DNA from: an uncultured Lysobacteraceae bacterium
GTDB taxonomy: Bacteria > Pseudomonadota > Gammaproteobacteria > Xanthomonadales > Xanthomonadaceae
Direction: 5' to 3'
NCBI GenBank assembly: GCA_937897645.1
Contig: CALCNV010000125.1
Coordinates: forward strand, 1-63,499
Length of the DNA stretch: 63,499 nucleotides
The position numbers and the translations under genes are program-made. Below, one piece after another: positions 17,219 through 25,934 of the stretch. The notes beneath the pieces were generated by a model, which was not told the DNA's origin, did not search any database, and saw only the letters and a program-made list of their open reading frames with translations. How positions within the stretch are numbered: the stretch's first letter is position 1; every line of letters starts with the position of its first letter.

Positions 17219-19261
17219 ATGAATGCAGCTTCCGAAGCCAGCGCCACGTTCGATACCGCGCTTGCCCACGCCATGCGCCTGCTGGACACCGACCCGGCGT
17301 TGGCTGCGGAACAGGCCAGCGAAATCATCCGTGCGGTCGGCGAGCATCCGATGGCGCTGCTGGTGCTGGGCACCGCGCACCGCATGCGGGGTGATATCCA
17401 TGCGGCCCTCGACGTGCTGCGTCCGCTTGCCTCCGCCCAGCCCAGGTCGGCCACGGTCCAACTGGAACTTGGCATTGCCTTGGGGCATGCGAAGCAAGGG
17501 GGCCAGGCGGTTGCAGCGTTGCGGCGCGCGGTGGCACTGAAGCCGGACCTGCCGCGGGCATGGCTGGCGCTGGGCGATCATTTGACCGGCATGGACGACA
17601 TGGCGGGCGCGGACGCGGCATACGCCAATCACATCCGCTACGCAACGCGTGATCCGCAATTGCTGCGCGCAGCCAGCGCCTTGTCCGAGAACCGTATCCC
17701 GGAAGCAGAGCTGCTGCTGCGCGAGCTGCTGCGGCAGAAACCCACCGACGTTGCCGCCATCCGCATGCTGGCCGAAGTCGCGGTGCGCCTGGGCCGTAAC
17801 CAGGACGCGGAAAACCTGCTGTCCCGCTGCCTGCAATTGGCCCCAAGCTTCCACGCCGCGCGCCAGAACTACGCTTTGGTGCTGCACCGTTCCAACAAGC
17901 CGGAGCTGGCGTTGGCGGAACTGGACACCTTGCTGGCTGCCGAGCCTGCCAACACCGCCTACCGCAACCTCAAGGCGGTGGTGTTGTGCCGCGTCGGTGA
18001 ATACGAGCAGGCGATCGCGCTGTATGCCGACATCCTGGCCGAGTACCCGAGCCATCCCAAGATATGGATGAGCTACGGCCACGCATTGAAGACCGCCGGC
18101 CACCAGGAGCGGGCCATCGACGCGTATCGCAGCGCCTTGCGCTTGCAACCCGGCTTCGGCGAGGTGTGGTGGAGCCTGGCCAACCTGAAGACCGTGCGCT
18201 TCTCTGCCGACGACCTGGCCACCATGCGCGGCCAGCTTCAGGGTCCGGATCTGTCCAGCGAAGATCGCCAGCACCTCGAATTCGCGGTCGGCAAGGCGTT
18301 GGAAGACCTGGGCGAATACGAAGCGTCGTTCCAGCACTACCAGCAGGGCAACGACCTGCGCCGGGCGGAATTGCAATACGTGGCCGACGACATATCGGTG
18401 CGGGTCGCACGCATCAAGCGCACCTACACGCGCCAGTTCTTCGAAAAGCGCAGCGGCTTTGGTGCCACGGCGCCCGATCCCATCTTCATCGTCGGCCTGC
18501 CACGCGCAGGTTCCACCTTGATCGAACAGATCCTCTCCAGCCATTCCGCGGTCGAAGGCACCATGGAATTGCCGGAGATCATCAGCATCACCCGCACCTT
18601 GCGCAGCCAGGGCGATGCCAGCCAGGCCCTGCCTTACCACGACGTGCTGGAAACCCTGGACGCACCGGCGCTGCGCGAATTGGGCGAGCAATACCTGCAG
18701 CACACCCGCATCCAGCGCAAGACCGATGCACCGTTGTTCATCGACAAGATGCCGAACAACTTCCTGCATATCGGGTTGATCCACCTGATGCTGCCCAATG
18801 CGAAAATCATCGACGCGCGCCGCCACCCGTTGGCCTGCTGCTTCTCCGGCTACAAGCAGCATTTCGCGCGCGGCCAGGGCTTCACCTACAGCCTCGACGA
18901 CATCGGCCGCTATTACCGCGACTACGTGGAGCTGATGGCGCATTTCGACGCCGTGCTACCAGGTCGCATCCATCGCGTCATCTACGAAAACATGGTCGAC
19001 GACACCGAAGCCGAAGTGCGTCGTTTGCTGGATTACTGCGGCCTGCCGTTCGAGGAAGGCTGCCTGCGCTTCTTCGAGAACGCACGCCCGGTGCGCACCG
19101 CCAGCTCGGAACAGGTACGCAAGCCGATCTACCGCGACGGCGTGGACCACTGGCAGCACTACGCGCCGTGGCTGGGGCCGTTGGAAACCGCATTGGGACC
19201 GGTACTGCAGGCGTATCCCGCCGTGCCGGAGTTCGGGGAGCAAGCGTTGGACCTTACCTAG
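17219..19261 (+). CDS. TPR-repeat sulfotransferase-family protein
   Basis: ATG 17219 (680 residues) is chosen over the upstream GTG 17174 because GGAAAG lies 6 bases before it. Residues 1 to about 385 are helical TPR repeats (for example 'AWLALGDHLTGMDDMAGADA'). From about 420 a PAPS-dependent sulfotransferase domain begins with the phosphosulfate loop 'PIFIVGLPRAGSTLIEQ' and includes the 3'-phosphate region 'RRHPLACCFSGYKQHF'. No signal peptide is seen. In this bacterial group such TPR-sulfotransferases are repeatedly found directly beside TonB-dependent receptors, as here (29 bp gap). The acceptor is unknown; it may modify the imported ligand or a surface component. Confidence 0.88.
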   Translation: MNAASEASATFDTALAHAMRLLDTDPALAAEQASEIIRAVGEHPMALLVLGTAHRMRGDIHAALDVLRPLASAQPRSATVQLELGIALGHAKQGGQAVAALRRAVALKPDLPRAWLALGDHLTGMDDMAGADAAYANHIRYATRDPQLLRAASALSENRIPEAELLLRELLRQKPTDVAAIRMLAEVAVRLGRNQDAENLLSRCLQLAPSFHAARQNYALVLHRSNKPELALAELDTLLAAEPANTAYRNLKAVVLCRVGEYEQAIALYADILAEYPSHPKIWMSYGHALKTAGHQERAIDAYRSALRLQPGFGEVWWSLANLKTVRFSADDLATMRGQLQGPDLSSEDRQHLEFAVGKALEDLGEYEASFQHYQQGNDLRRAELQYVADDISVRVARIKRTYTRQFFEKRSGFGATAPDPIFIVGLPRAGSTLIEQILSSHSAVEGTMELPEIISITRTLRSQGDASQALPYHDVLETLDAPALRELGEQYLQHTRIQRKTDAPLFIDKMPNNFLHIGLIHLMLPNAKIIDARRHPLACCFSGYKQHFARGQGFTYSLDDIGRYYRDYVELMAHFDAVLPGRIHRVIYENMVDDTEAEVRRLLDYCGLPFEEGCLRFFENARPVRTASSEQVRKPIYRDGVDHWQHYAPWLGPLETALGPVLQAYPAVPEFGEQALDLT

Positions 19262-19289
19262 CAACACCTACTGGAGAGAGGCGAAGTTG

Positions 19290-21785
19290 ATGAGCAACCA
19301 CAACAAGAAACGAACAGCACTACGCAGTCCATCGACCCTGTCCCGATTGCCGCTGACCGTGGCCATCTACCTTGCGGTCGGTTCGGCGGCATTTGCACAG
19401 GAAGCGACACCCCCGCCAGCGGCGGAACCCGCCGCCCAGGAGAGCAAGCAGGCGGCGACCCTGGACACGGTGACCGTGACCGCGCAGAAGCGCGTGGAAA
19501 ACCTGCAGCGCGTGCCGATCAGCATGCAGGTCATCGGGGCGGAGAAGCTCGACCAGCTCAACATCACCGACTTCGATGACTACGCCAAGTACCTGCCCAG
19601 CGTGTCGTTCCAGACCCTGGGCCCGGGCTTCGCCCAGGTGTACATGCGCGGCGTGGCCAGCGGCGGCGATGGCAACCATTCCGGTTCCCTGCCCAGCGTG
19701 GGCATGTACCTGGACGAACAGCCCATCACCACCATCCAGGGTGCGCTGGACATCCACCTGTACGACATCGCGCGGGTCGAATCGCTGTCCGGCCCGCAGG
19801 GCACGCTGTACGGCGCCAGTTCGCAAGCCGGCACCATCCGCATCATCAGCAACAAGCCGGACGCGTCCGCGTTCTCGGCCGGTTACGGGCTGGAGTTGAA
19901 CTCGGTCAGTGGCGGCGGCATCGGCCACGTCGCCGAGGGCTTCGTCAACATCCCGCTGACCGAAGCGGCGGCCATCCGCCTGGTGGGCTGGAACAAGCAC
20001 GATGCCGGCTACATCGACAACGTGTTCGGCACCCGCACGTATCCGTCATGGGATGCGGATTCCGGCGGCAACGGCACGGTGGACAACGCCGACTTCGTAA
20101 AGAACAACTACAACGAGGTCGATACGACTGGCGCGCGACTGGCCTTGAAGGTGGACCTCAACGACGCCTGGTCCATCGGCGCTTCAGTGATGGGGCAGAA
20201 GCAGGTCGCCGACGGCAGCTTTGCTTTTGATCCGGTAGTCGGCGACCTGGCCTTGAGCCACTACAACCCCGAGCGCTCGGACGACCGCTGGGTGCAGGCC
20301 GCGTTGACGGTGGAAGGCAAGATCGGCAATTTCGACCTCACCTACGCGTTCGCGCACCTCAAGCGCGACGTGGATACCGAGTCCGACTACAGCGACTATG
20401 CCTTCTGGTACGACACCCTGTTTGGATCCGGTGCCTACTTCTACGACAACACCGGCACCATCGTGAACCCGTCGCAGTACATCCAAGGCGTGGACGGCTA
20501 CAAGAAGACCAGCCACGAACTGCGCATTTCCTCGCCGCAGGACCGGCGTTTCCGTTTCGTCGCCGGCCTGTTCATGCAGGACCAGCGCCACAACATCGAA
20601 CAGAACTACCGCATCGATGGCATCGGCAGCGACATCGCGGTACCCGGCTGGCCGGGCACGATCTGGTTGACCCAGCAGGTGCGCGAAGACAAGGACAAGG
20701 CGATCTTCGGCGAGATGTCCTACGACTTCACCGACAAGCTCACCGGTACCCTGGGTGGCCGCTACTTCCGGGTCGACAACAGCCTGGTGGGCTTCTTCGG
20801 TTATGGCGCGGGCTTCAGCAGCCGCACGGGTGAGGCGGCCTGCTTCCGCTTCGAGGAGTTCCGCGGTGCGCCCTGCGTCAACCTGGACAAGCGCGTCGAG
20901 GAAAGCGGCAGTATCGGCAAGGCCAACCTGACCTACCAGGTCAACGACAACGCGATGATCTACGGCACCTGGTCCGAGGGTTTCCGTCCCGGCGGCATCA
21001 ACCGGCGCGGCACCTTGCCGCCGTACCTGTCCGACTACCTCACCAACTACGAATTCGGTTGGAAAACGAGCTGGATGGACAACCGCCTGACCTTCAACGG
21101 CGCGGCGTTCCGGCAGGAATGGGAGGACTTCCAGTTCAGCATCCTGGGTGCGAATGGCCTGACCGAAATCAAGAACGCCAACCAGGCGCGCATCAACGGC
21201 CTGGAAATGGACTTGAACTTCGCCGCGACCTACAACCTGCAGCTCACCGCCGGCATGGCGTTCTATGACGCCAAGCTGACGGCCAACTACTGCGGCCTCA
21301 CCGACCTGGAAGGCGTACCGCTCACCGAATGCGTCGCCGGCACCATCAACCCGGACACCGGCGAAGAGTTCAATGGCCCCGAGGCACCCAGCGGCACGCA
21401 ATTGCCGATCACGCCGGAGTTCAAGGGCAACCTGATCGCGCGCTATACCTTCGACGTGCGCGGCATGGAAGCCTTTGCGCAAGGTGCACTGGTCTACGTC
21501 GGCGAGCGCGAGTCAGACCTGCGCCTGGTGGAACGCGAGATCCTGGGCAAGCTGGGTGCCTACACCACGTTCGATCTTTCGGCCGGCATCCGCAAGGACA
21601 ACTGGTCGGTATCGGCGTATGTCAGCAACCTGTTCGACGAACGTGCGGACCTGTCGCGCTTCACCCAGTGCGGCGAGCAGGTGTGCGGTGCGCCGGGCGT
21701 GGTGCCGGAGTATCCCAACGGGCAGGTCTACACCGTCACCAGCCAGCCGCGCACCTTCGGCATCCGCTTCTCGCAGGAGTTCTGA
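19290..21785 (+). CDS. TonB-dependent outer-membrane receptor
   Basis: The real start is ATG 19290 (831 residues), preceded by GGAGAG. A signal peptide ends near 'GSAAFAQ', then comes a Pro/Ala linker and a TonB box 'DTVTVTAQKR'. The plug domain runs to about residue 190 ('RVPISMQVIGAEKLDQL', 'VYMRGVASGGDGNHSG', 'IARVESLSGPQGTLYGA'), followed by a 22-strand beta barrel. The last residues 'RTFGIRFSQEF' end in the aromatic residue needed for BamA recognition. Such receptors take up siderophores, sugars or peptides with TonB/ExbBD energy. The neighbours (exported peptidases, TPR-sulfotransferase) suggest an organic nutrient, probably peptide-like. Confidence 0.93.
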   Translation: MSNHNKKRTALRSPSTLSRLPLTVAIYLAVGSAAFAQEATPPPAAEPAAQESKQAATLDTVTVTAQKRVENLQRVPISMQVIGAEKLDQLNITDFDDYAKYLPSVSFQTLGPGFAQVYMRGVASGGDGNHSGSLPSVGMYLDEQPITTIQGALDIHLYDIARVESLSGPQGTLYGASSQAGTIRIISNKPDASAFSAGYGLELNSVSGGGIGHVAEGFVNIPLTEAAAIRLVGWNKHDAGYIDNVFGTRTYPSWDADSGGNGTVDNADFVKNNYNEVDTTGARLALKVDLNDAWSIGASVMGQKQVADGSFAFDPVVGDLALSHYNPERSDDRWVQAALTVEGKIGNFDLTYAFAHLKRDVDTESDYSDYAFWYDTLFGSGAYFYDNTGTIVNPSQYIQGVDGYKKTSHELRISSPQDRRFRFVAGLFMQDQRHNIEQNYRIDGIGSDIAVPGWPGTIWLTQQVREDKDKAIFGEMSYDFTDKLTGTLGGRYFRVDNSLVGFFGYGAGFSSRTGEAACFRFEEFRGAPCVNLDKRVEESGSIGKANLTYQVNDNAMIYGTWSEGFRPGGINRRGTLPPYLSDYLTNYEFGWKTSWMDNRLTFNGAAFRQEWEDFQFSILGANGLTEIKNANQARINGLEMDLNFAATYNLQLTAGMAFYDAKLTANYCGLTDLEGVPLTECVAGTINPDTGEEFNGPEAPSGTQLPITPEFKGNLIARYTFDVRGMEAFAQGALVYVGERESDLRLVEREILGKLGAYTTFDLSAGIRKDNWSVSAYVSNLFDERADLSRFTQCGEQVCGAPGVVPEYPNGQVYTVTSQPRTFGIRFSQEF

Positions 21786-21825
21786 GTCGCGGGTTTGGTG
21801 ATTGCTGCAATGAGATGGAAGAAGA

Positions 21826-21852
21826 ATCCCCGGTTATGCCGGGGATTTTTTT
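21826..21852 (+). terminator. Rho-independent terminator after the TonB receptor
   Basis: A perfect 8-bp stem, ATCCCCGG (21826-21833) with CCGGGGAT (21839-21846), has a 5-nt loop and runs into seven T residues (21846-21852). It is 41 bp past the receptor stop and closes the island on this side. Confidence 0.85.
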
Positions 21853-21898
21853 GAGGAGGATTTCCAAGCATTAGTTTGCGAAACCTGGTTGCAAGCTT

Positions 21899-22101
21899 CC
21901 CTCTCCCCTTGTGGGAGAGGGTGGCCGACAGGCCGGGAGAGGGGAGGCCGGAGCCGGGGTCCGATCAGCCGTCGGGGTGCATCGAGTGTGTGGAATTACG
22001 CAAAAAAATCGCGTCACTCGGCACGCCGGGATAGCTTGAAGGTAGCAGGCTCCGGCGCACCCTCTCCCGCCTTCGGCACCCTCTCCCACAAGGGGAGAGG
22101 G
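21899..22101. repeat. Intergenic inverted repeat, CCCTCTCCC type
   Basis: The 384-bp gap between the receptor and the esterase contains two long arms: 'CCCTCTCCCCTTGTGGGAG' at 21899 and its reverse complement form 'CTCCCACAAGGGGAGAGGG' ending at 22101. Extra CTCTCCC/GGGAGAG copies lie inside. The 150-bp centre shows no gene. This is the common purine/pyrimidine-arm repeat of such genomes, and a weaker version lies at 26909-27070. Confidence 0.65.
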
Positions 22102-22169
22102 ACTCACGCACTTTTATCGCGAGTGGGTCCGGCAATTGGCCCCCCGCAGCTTCTAGGCCACAATGCGCC

Positions 22170-22853
22170 ATGACCAACACCATCGACCTGCTTGAAACCG
22201 TTGAACAGGAAACCGGCCCCGACCCGCAATGGGCGGTGATCTGGCTGCATGGCCTGGGTGCCGACGGCCATGACTTCGCGCCGATCGTGCCCGAACTCGT
22301 CCGCCCGGGTTGGCCTGCGCTGCGCTTCGTGTTCCCGCATGCGCCCGTGCGTCCGGTCACCATCAACAACGGCATGCGCATGCGCGCCTGGTACGACATC
22401 GTGGGCATGGATTTCCCCACCCGTGCCGACAGCCACGGCGTCAAGCAATCGGTCGTGCAGGCCAATGCGCTGATCGAACGCGAGCAGGCGCGCGGCATTC
22501 CCGCAGAACGCATCCTGCTGGCCGGGTTTTCACAAGGTGGAGCCATTGCCTTGGCCACGGGCGTGCGCCGCACTGCGCCACTGGCGGGACTGATTGCACT
22601 GTCGACCTACCTGCCGGACGCACAGTCCGCCACCGACGAAAAAAGCGCCGATGCCACCACGCAGCCGGTGTTCATGGCCCACGGCGCCAGCGATCCGGTA
22701 ATTCCGCTCATGTATGCCGAACAGAGTGCGCAATTGCTGAAGACGCTCGGCTTCAACGTCGACTGGCACCGCTATCCCATGGCGCACCAGGTCTGTGCGG
22801 AAGAATTGAGCGACCTGGGTGACTGGATGGCGCAACGGTTCAGCGCCGGCTGA
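22170..22853 (+). CDS. Carboxylesterase/phospholipase-family alpha/beta hydrolase
   Basis: A 227-residue cytoplasmic esterase of the carboxylesterase II/acyl-protein thioesterase family. The nucleophile is S121 in 'LLAGFSQGGAIALATG', the acid is in 'HGASDPVIP' and the base is the His of 'YPMAHQVC'. The oxyanion motif is 'WLHGLGADGHDF' near residue 25. Length and motif order match the family exactly. These enzymes hydrolyse short-chain carboxylic esters and some lysophospholipids. It precedes the AlgR-like regulator by 127 bp, an arrangement I would expect to have a sensor kinase gene in between. Confidence 0.9.
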   Translation: MTNTIDLLETVEQETGPDPQWAVIWLHGLGADGHDFAPIVPELVRPGWPALRFVFPHAPVRPVTINNGMRMRAWYDIVGMDFPTRADSHGVKQSVVQANALIEREQARGIPAERILLAGFSQGGAIALATGVRRTAPLAGLIALSTYLPDAQSATDEKSADATTQPVFMAHGASDPVIPLMYAEQSAQLLKTLGFNVDWHRYPMAHQVCAEELSDLGDWMAQRFSAG

Positions 22854-22980
22854 AGGGCGATACACCCAAGTCCTTTCCTGGAACACGGCAAGGTGACGAC
22901 GCAATGGTGCGACCGCTACTATGCCTGCAAGACCGTGTCGCCATTCCCGGCAACAGCGTCGTGACGAGGAGGCAGCAGGC

Positions 22981-23712
22981 GTGAAGGTGGTGATCGCCGA
23001 CGACGAAGCCCTGGCCCGCGAGCGACTGCGCATGCTGCTGTCGGCGCATGACGGCGTGGAAATCGTGGCCGAAGCCGAGAACGGCCTCACTGCCCTGCAG
23101 GCCTGCGCGGAGTTCCGCCCCGACCTGGTGCTGCTGGACATCGCCATGCCCGGCGTGGACGGGCTGGAAGCCGCGCGCCACCTGACGGCCTTCGATCCGC
23201 GTCCCGCCGTGGTGTTCTGCACCGCCTACGACGCACACGCGCTGTCCGCGTTCGAGGCGGAGGCCATCGATTACCTGATGAAGCCGGTGCGCCCGGAGCG
23301 ACTGGCGGTGGCGCTGGAGCGCGCGCGGACTTTCATGAGTGGGCGCGAGTCACTGGCGCCGGCCGAACCCAACCGGCAGCCGCGCACGCACCTGTGCGCG
23401 CGCCTGCGCGGCAGCCTGCGCCTGATTCCGATGGACGACGTGCATTACCTGCAGGCCGAAGAGAAATACGTGGTGGTGCACCATGCGCGTGGCGAAGACC
23501 TGATCGAAGAATCGCTGAAGTCACTGGAAGAGGAGTTCAGCGGGCGCTTCGTGCGCATCCACCGCAACTGCCTGGTGGCGCGCCACGAAATCATCGAACT
23601 CAAGCGCGGCAACGATGGCCGCGTACACGCCGTGCTTCGCCACGGCAAGGAACCGCTGGAAGTCAGCCGGCGTTGCGTGGCGGGGTTGCGGGATACGGTG
23701 AAGCACCTCTGA
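22981..23712 (+). CDS. algR: LytTR-family response regulator (AlgR-like)
   Basis: The start is GTG 22981, eight bases after GGAGG; the upstream ATG at 22921 would add an untypical Arg-rich leader. The 243-residue protein has a receiver domain (D7/D8 acidic pair, phospho-acceptor D53 in 'LLDIAMPGVD', K in 'YLMKPVRP') and a C-terminal LytTR DNA-binding domain (from about 135, 'MDDVHYLQAEEKYVVVHH', 'RFVRIHRNCLVARH'). It lies just upstream of hemC, the same neighbour as algR in Pseudomonas, hence the name. The cognate AlgZ/FimS-type kinase gene is absent from this locus. It likely controls surface traits such as pili or exopolysaccharide. Confidence 0.87.
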   Translation: MKVVIADDEALARERLRMLLSAHDGVEIVAEAENGLTALQACAEFRPDLVLLDIAMPGVDGLEAARHLTAFDPRPAVVFCTAYDAHALSAFEAEAIDYLMKPVRPERLAVALERARTFMSGRESLAPAEPNRQPRTHLCARLRGSLRLIPMDDVHYLQAEEKYVVVHHARGEDLIEESLKSLEEEFSGRFVRIHRNCLVARHEIIELKRGNDGRVHAVLRHGKEPLEVSRRCVAGLRDTVKHL

Positions 23713-23716
23713 GGTG

Positions 23717-23890
23717 GTTGCTCGTTCCTGGTTGTAGGCAAGCGCGGAATCTCGACAGGCTCACCACGAACGGGACTGCGTGAGTAGAGCCATGCCAAAT
23801 GGCGCTGCTCAGAACTTTCCGTTGCTTCAGGTATCCCTGTTCGTAGGAAATTCCAGCAACCAAGAACCAAGAACCAAGAACCCAAAACTT
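23717..23890. repeat. Heptamer-array element H1 (inverted 7-bp arrays)
   Basis: Left arm 23717-23737 reads GTTGCTC, GTTCCTG, GTTGTAG. Right arm 23859-23886 reads ACCAAGA three times then ACCCAAA, in strict 7-bp steps and opposite orientation. The core includes 'CGACAGGCTCACCACGAACGG' in part, a sequence common between genes in related genomes. The element occupies the algR-hemC gap and contains no gene. Confidence 0.6.
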
Positions 23891-23923
23891 CCCAGCTTCA
23901 CCGCTGCAATCCATAATGCCCGC

Positions 23924-24829
23924 ATGCACACCCTCCGCATCGCCACCCGCAAGAGCCCGCTCGCCCTTTGGCAGAGCGAACACGTCGCCGATTTGCTGCG
24001 TGCTGCCCATCCGGGATTAGAGGTGTTGCTGGTGCCGATGAGCACGCGTGGCGATGAGGTGCTGGATCGCTCGCTGGCGGCGATTGGCGGCAAGGGTCTG
24101 TTCCTGAAGGAACTGGAGATCGCCATGCAGCGCGACGAGGCGGATTGCGCGGTGCATTCGCTGAAGGACGTGCCGATGCAGTTGGACGCGCCCTTTTCCC
24201 TGCCTGCTATCCTGCCGCGCGCGGATGCGGCGGATGCTTTCATTTCCAATGCCTATGCGTCGCTGGACGATCTGCCGCAAGGCGCGCGCGTGGGTACGTC
24301 GTCGTTGCGTCGGCAGGCACAGTTGCGTGCACGTCGTCCGGATTTGCAGTTGCTGGACCTTCGCGGCAACGTCAACACGCGCCTGGCCAAGCTGGATACA
24401 GGCGAGTACGACGCCATCGTGCTGGCCTGTGCCGGCATCGCGCGCCTGGGTTTCGAATCGCGCATCCGCGCGCGCCTCGCCGCACCCGACTGGTTGCCCG
24501 CGCCTGCGCAAGGCGCGATTGCGTTGGAGTCCTGTGGCAACGACGCACGCCTGCAGGCCTTGTTCGCCGCGCTGGACCACGCGCCCACGCGCACTTGCGT
24601 GGAAGCGGAGCGCGCGATGAACCGCGCGCTGCACGGCAGTTGCCACGTGCCGGTCGCTGCGTTCGCGGAGCTGCAGGGCGATCGCTTGCACTTGAGCGGG
24701 CTGGTGGGTTCGGCTGACGATGGTCGCGTGGTGAGGGCCGAGGCCGAAGGTGCGTCCAATGCGCCGGAGGCTTTGGGCCAGGCAGTCGCTGCGGAATTGC
24801 TGGCGTTGGGGGCCGGGGAATTCCTGTAA
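23924..24829 (+). CDS. hemC: Hydroxymethylbilane synthase (porphobilinogen deaminase)
   Basis: ATG 23924 gives 301 residues, the family's usual length; the open frame upstream is repeat DNA. The enzyme joins four porphobilinogen units into hydroxymethylbilane for haem synthesis in the cytoplasm. It carries 'IATRKSPLALWQSEHV' at the N terminus, 'STRGDEVLDRSL', 'CAVHSLKDVP' (catalytic Asp82 and Lys81 region), the arginine-rich 'VGTSSLRRQAQL' and the cysteine that holds the dipyrromethane cofactor, C240 in 'ALHGSCHVPVAA'. All essential residues are present. hemD is not adjacent: a repeat and an opposing lipoprotein gene follow. Confidence 0.96.
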   Translation: MHTLRIATRKSPLALWQSEHVADLLRAAHPGLEVLLVPMSTRGDEVLDRSLAAIGGKGLFLKELEIAMQRDEADCAVHSLKDVPMQLDAPFSLPAILPRADAADAFISNAYASLDDLPQGARVGTSSLRRQAQLRARRPDLQLLDLRGNVNTRLAKLDTGEYDAIVLACAGIARLGFESRIRARLAAPDWLPAPAQGAIALESCGNDARLQALFAALDHAPTRTCVEAERAMNRALHGSCHVPVAAFAELQGDRLHLSGLVGSADDGRVVRAEAEGASNAPEALGQAVAAELLALGAGEFL

Positions 24830-24870
24830 CGGGCAGTGAATCAGCGCAAGCGCAGCCAGGCAAACCCGTT

Positions 24871-25003
24871 GTAGGAGCTGCGCAAGCTGCGACCGTCAAC
24901 CAAATTCATCACACATATCCAAGACGTCGTTCTAGCGAACGCTGGAATGACGTCTGAGAATGTATCGGATATTTCGACAGTCGCAGCTTACGCAGCTCCT
25001 ACA
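24871..25003. repeat. GTAGGAGCTGCG inverted repeat with a nested second repeat
   Basis: Outer arms are 'GTAGGAGCTGCGCAAGCTGC' at 24871 and 'GCAGCTTACGCAGCTCCTAC' ending at 25003. Inside, at about 24926-24956, is a palindrome 'CTAGCGAACGCTGGAATGACG' (in part) belonging to the family E repeats. So one repeat family sits within another, as also at 38281-38417. Between hemC and the convergent lipoprotein it may also end transcription. Confidence 0.65.
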
Positions 25004-25039
25004 CCAGCCGGGCATCCAGCATGGTTTCTGCCCATGCCC

Positions 25040-25729
25040 TCACTTGGGCGCATCAATCACGATCCCGGGATCGTTGAAGCGCGTGTAGCGGATGGTCATG
25101 CTGTATGGCTTGCCCTGTGATTCGCCGCTGTGCTGCAACTGCAAGGGCAGGCCGTCGTCGCCGACCCAATAGGTGAACTCGGTGACGCCCGGCTTGCCGG
25201 ACTCGGGTGCGCTGCCTGCGGGCAGCGTGTTGCGCACCAGGTACTTCGTCGCCGGTTTGCCGTCGACCGTGTCGCTGCCCTGCGATTCGACGCTCAAGCT
25301 GTCCTTGTTTTCCTGGATCTTCAGCGGATCACGCCACTGGCTGATCGTCCCCGCCGGCAGCGGCACCTTCATCGTCTTGCCATCCACCTGCATGTACATG
25401 GTGTCGCCGATGATCACCTGCGTGCCCACCGGCATCTGCAGGCGGTAACGGTCAGGCGCGACGAAATCCATTTCCGTGGTCATGCTCTTTGCGCCCTCCA
25501 TGACCATCGTCGCGTGAAAACTGCGCGCGTCCAGGAACGTATCCATCGATCCCTTCACTGCCGCCATAGGCGCAGGCAAGGAGGCCGGGGCTGCCACGTT
25601 CCCTTCCGCCACTGCTTGAGTGGGGGGCGTGACGGCATCGGTCGTGGCAGCCGGCACGGCGGGGGAGGACGGCTTGCAGGCAGCCAGTGCAAGGGCAAGG
25701 CAGGTGAGTGCAAGCAGGCGTACGGGCAT
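25040..25729 (-). CDS. Lipoprotein with LolA/LppX-like domain
   Basis: ATG 25729 follows GGAG with six-base spacing and begins a lipoprotein signal peptide with lipobox 'LALAAC' (Cys near residue 18), giving 229 residues. After a Pro/Ala/Thr linker comes a beta-rich domain with 'DARSFHATMVMEG', 'DFVAPDRYRLQMP', 'DTMYMQVDGKTMKVPLP' and a C-terminal 'PYSMTIRYTRFNDPGIVIDAP'. The pattern of outer-membrane lipoprotein-sorting-like (LolA/LppX/LprG) folds fits: a half-barrel that binds a lipid chain. The role is unknown. It is divergent from the WYL regulator with a 205-bp gap that may hold both promoters. Confidence 0.75.
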   Translation of the reverse strand: MPVRLLALTCLALALAACKPSSPAVPAATTDAVTPPTQAVAEGNVAAPASLPAPMAAVKGSMDTFLDARSFHATMVMEGAKSMTTEMDFVAPDRYRLQMPVGTQVIIGDTMYMQVDGKTMKVPLPAGTISQWRDPLKIQENKDSLSVESQGSDTVDGKPATKYLVRNTLPAGSAPESGKPGVTEFTYWVGDDGLPLQLQHSGESQGKPYSMTIRYTRFNDPGIVIDAPK

Positions 25730-25934
25730 GTGGAACTCCAGGGTGTGCAGGACGTGGGGTAGGGCCGGTGTCGCAGGGAAAGCAGCTTGGGTCCGCGCGT
25801 TGGGGGCTGTTGCGCTATTGAATGGCGCAGCCATGCCAGGCACCGCACGGGCCCAAGCTGCCGCCGCAGGGCCTGTATGCAACTGAACGAAAATCAAGCC
25901 ACGAAAACGGCCACGGCTCGGCCATAATCAGCGC

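Noticed and set aside
17099..18943. 614-residue minus-strand open frame over the TPR-sulfotransferase
   Set aside because: Mirror frame of the TPR gene; no recognisable domain or ribosome site.
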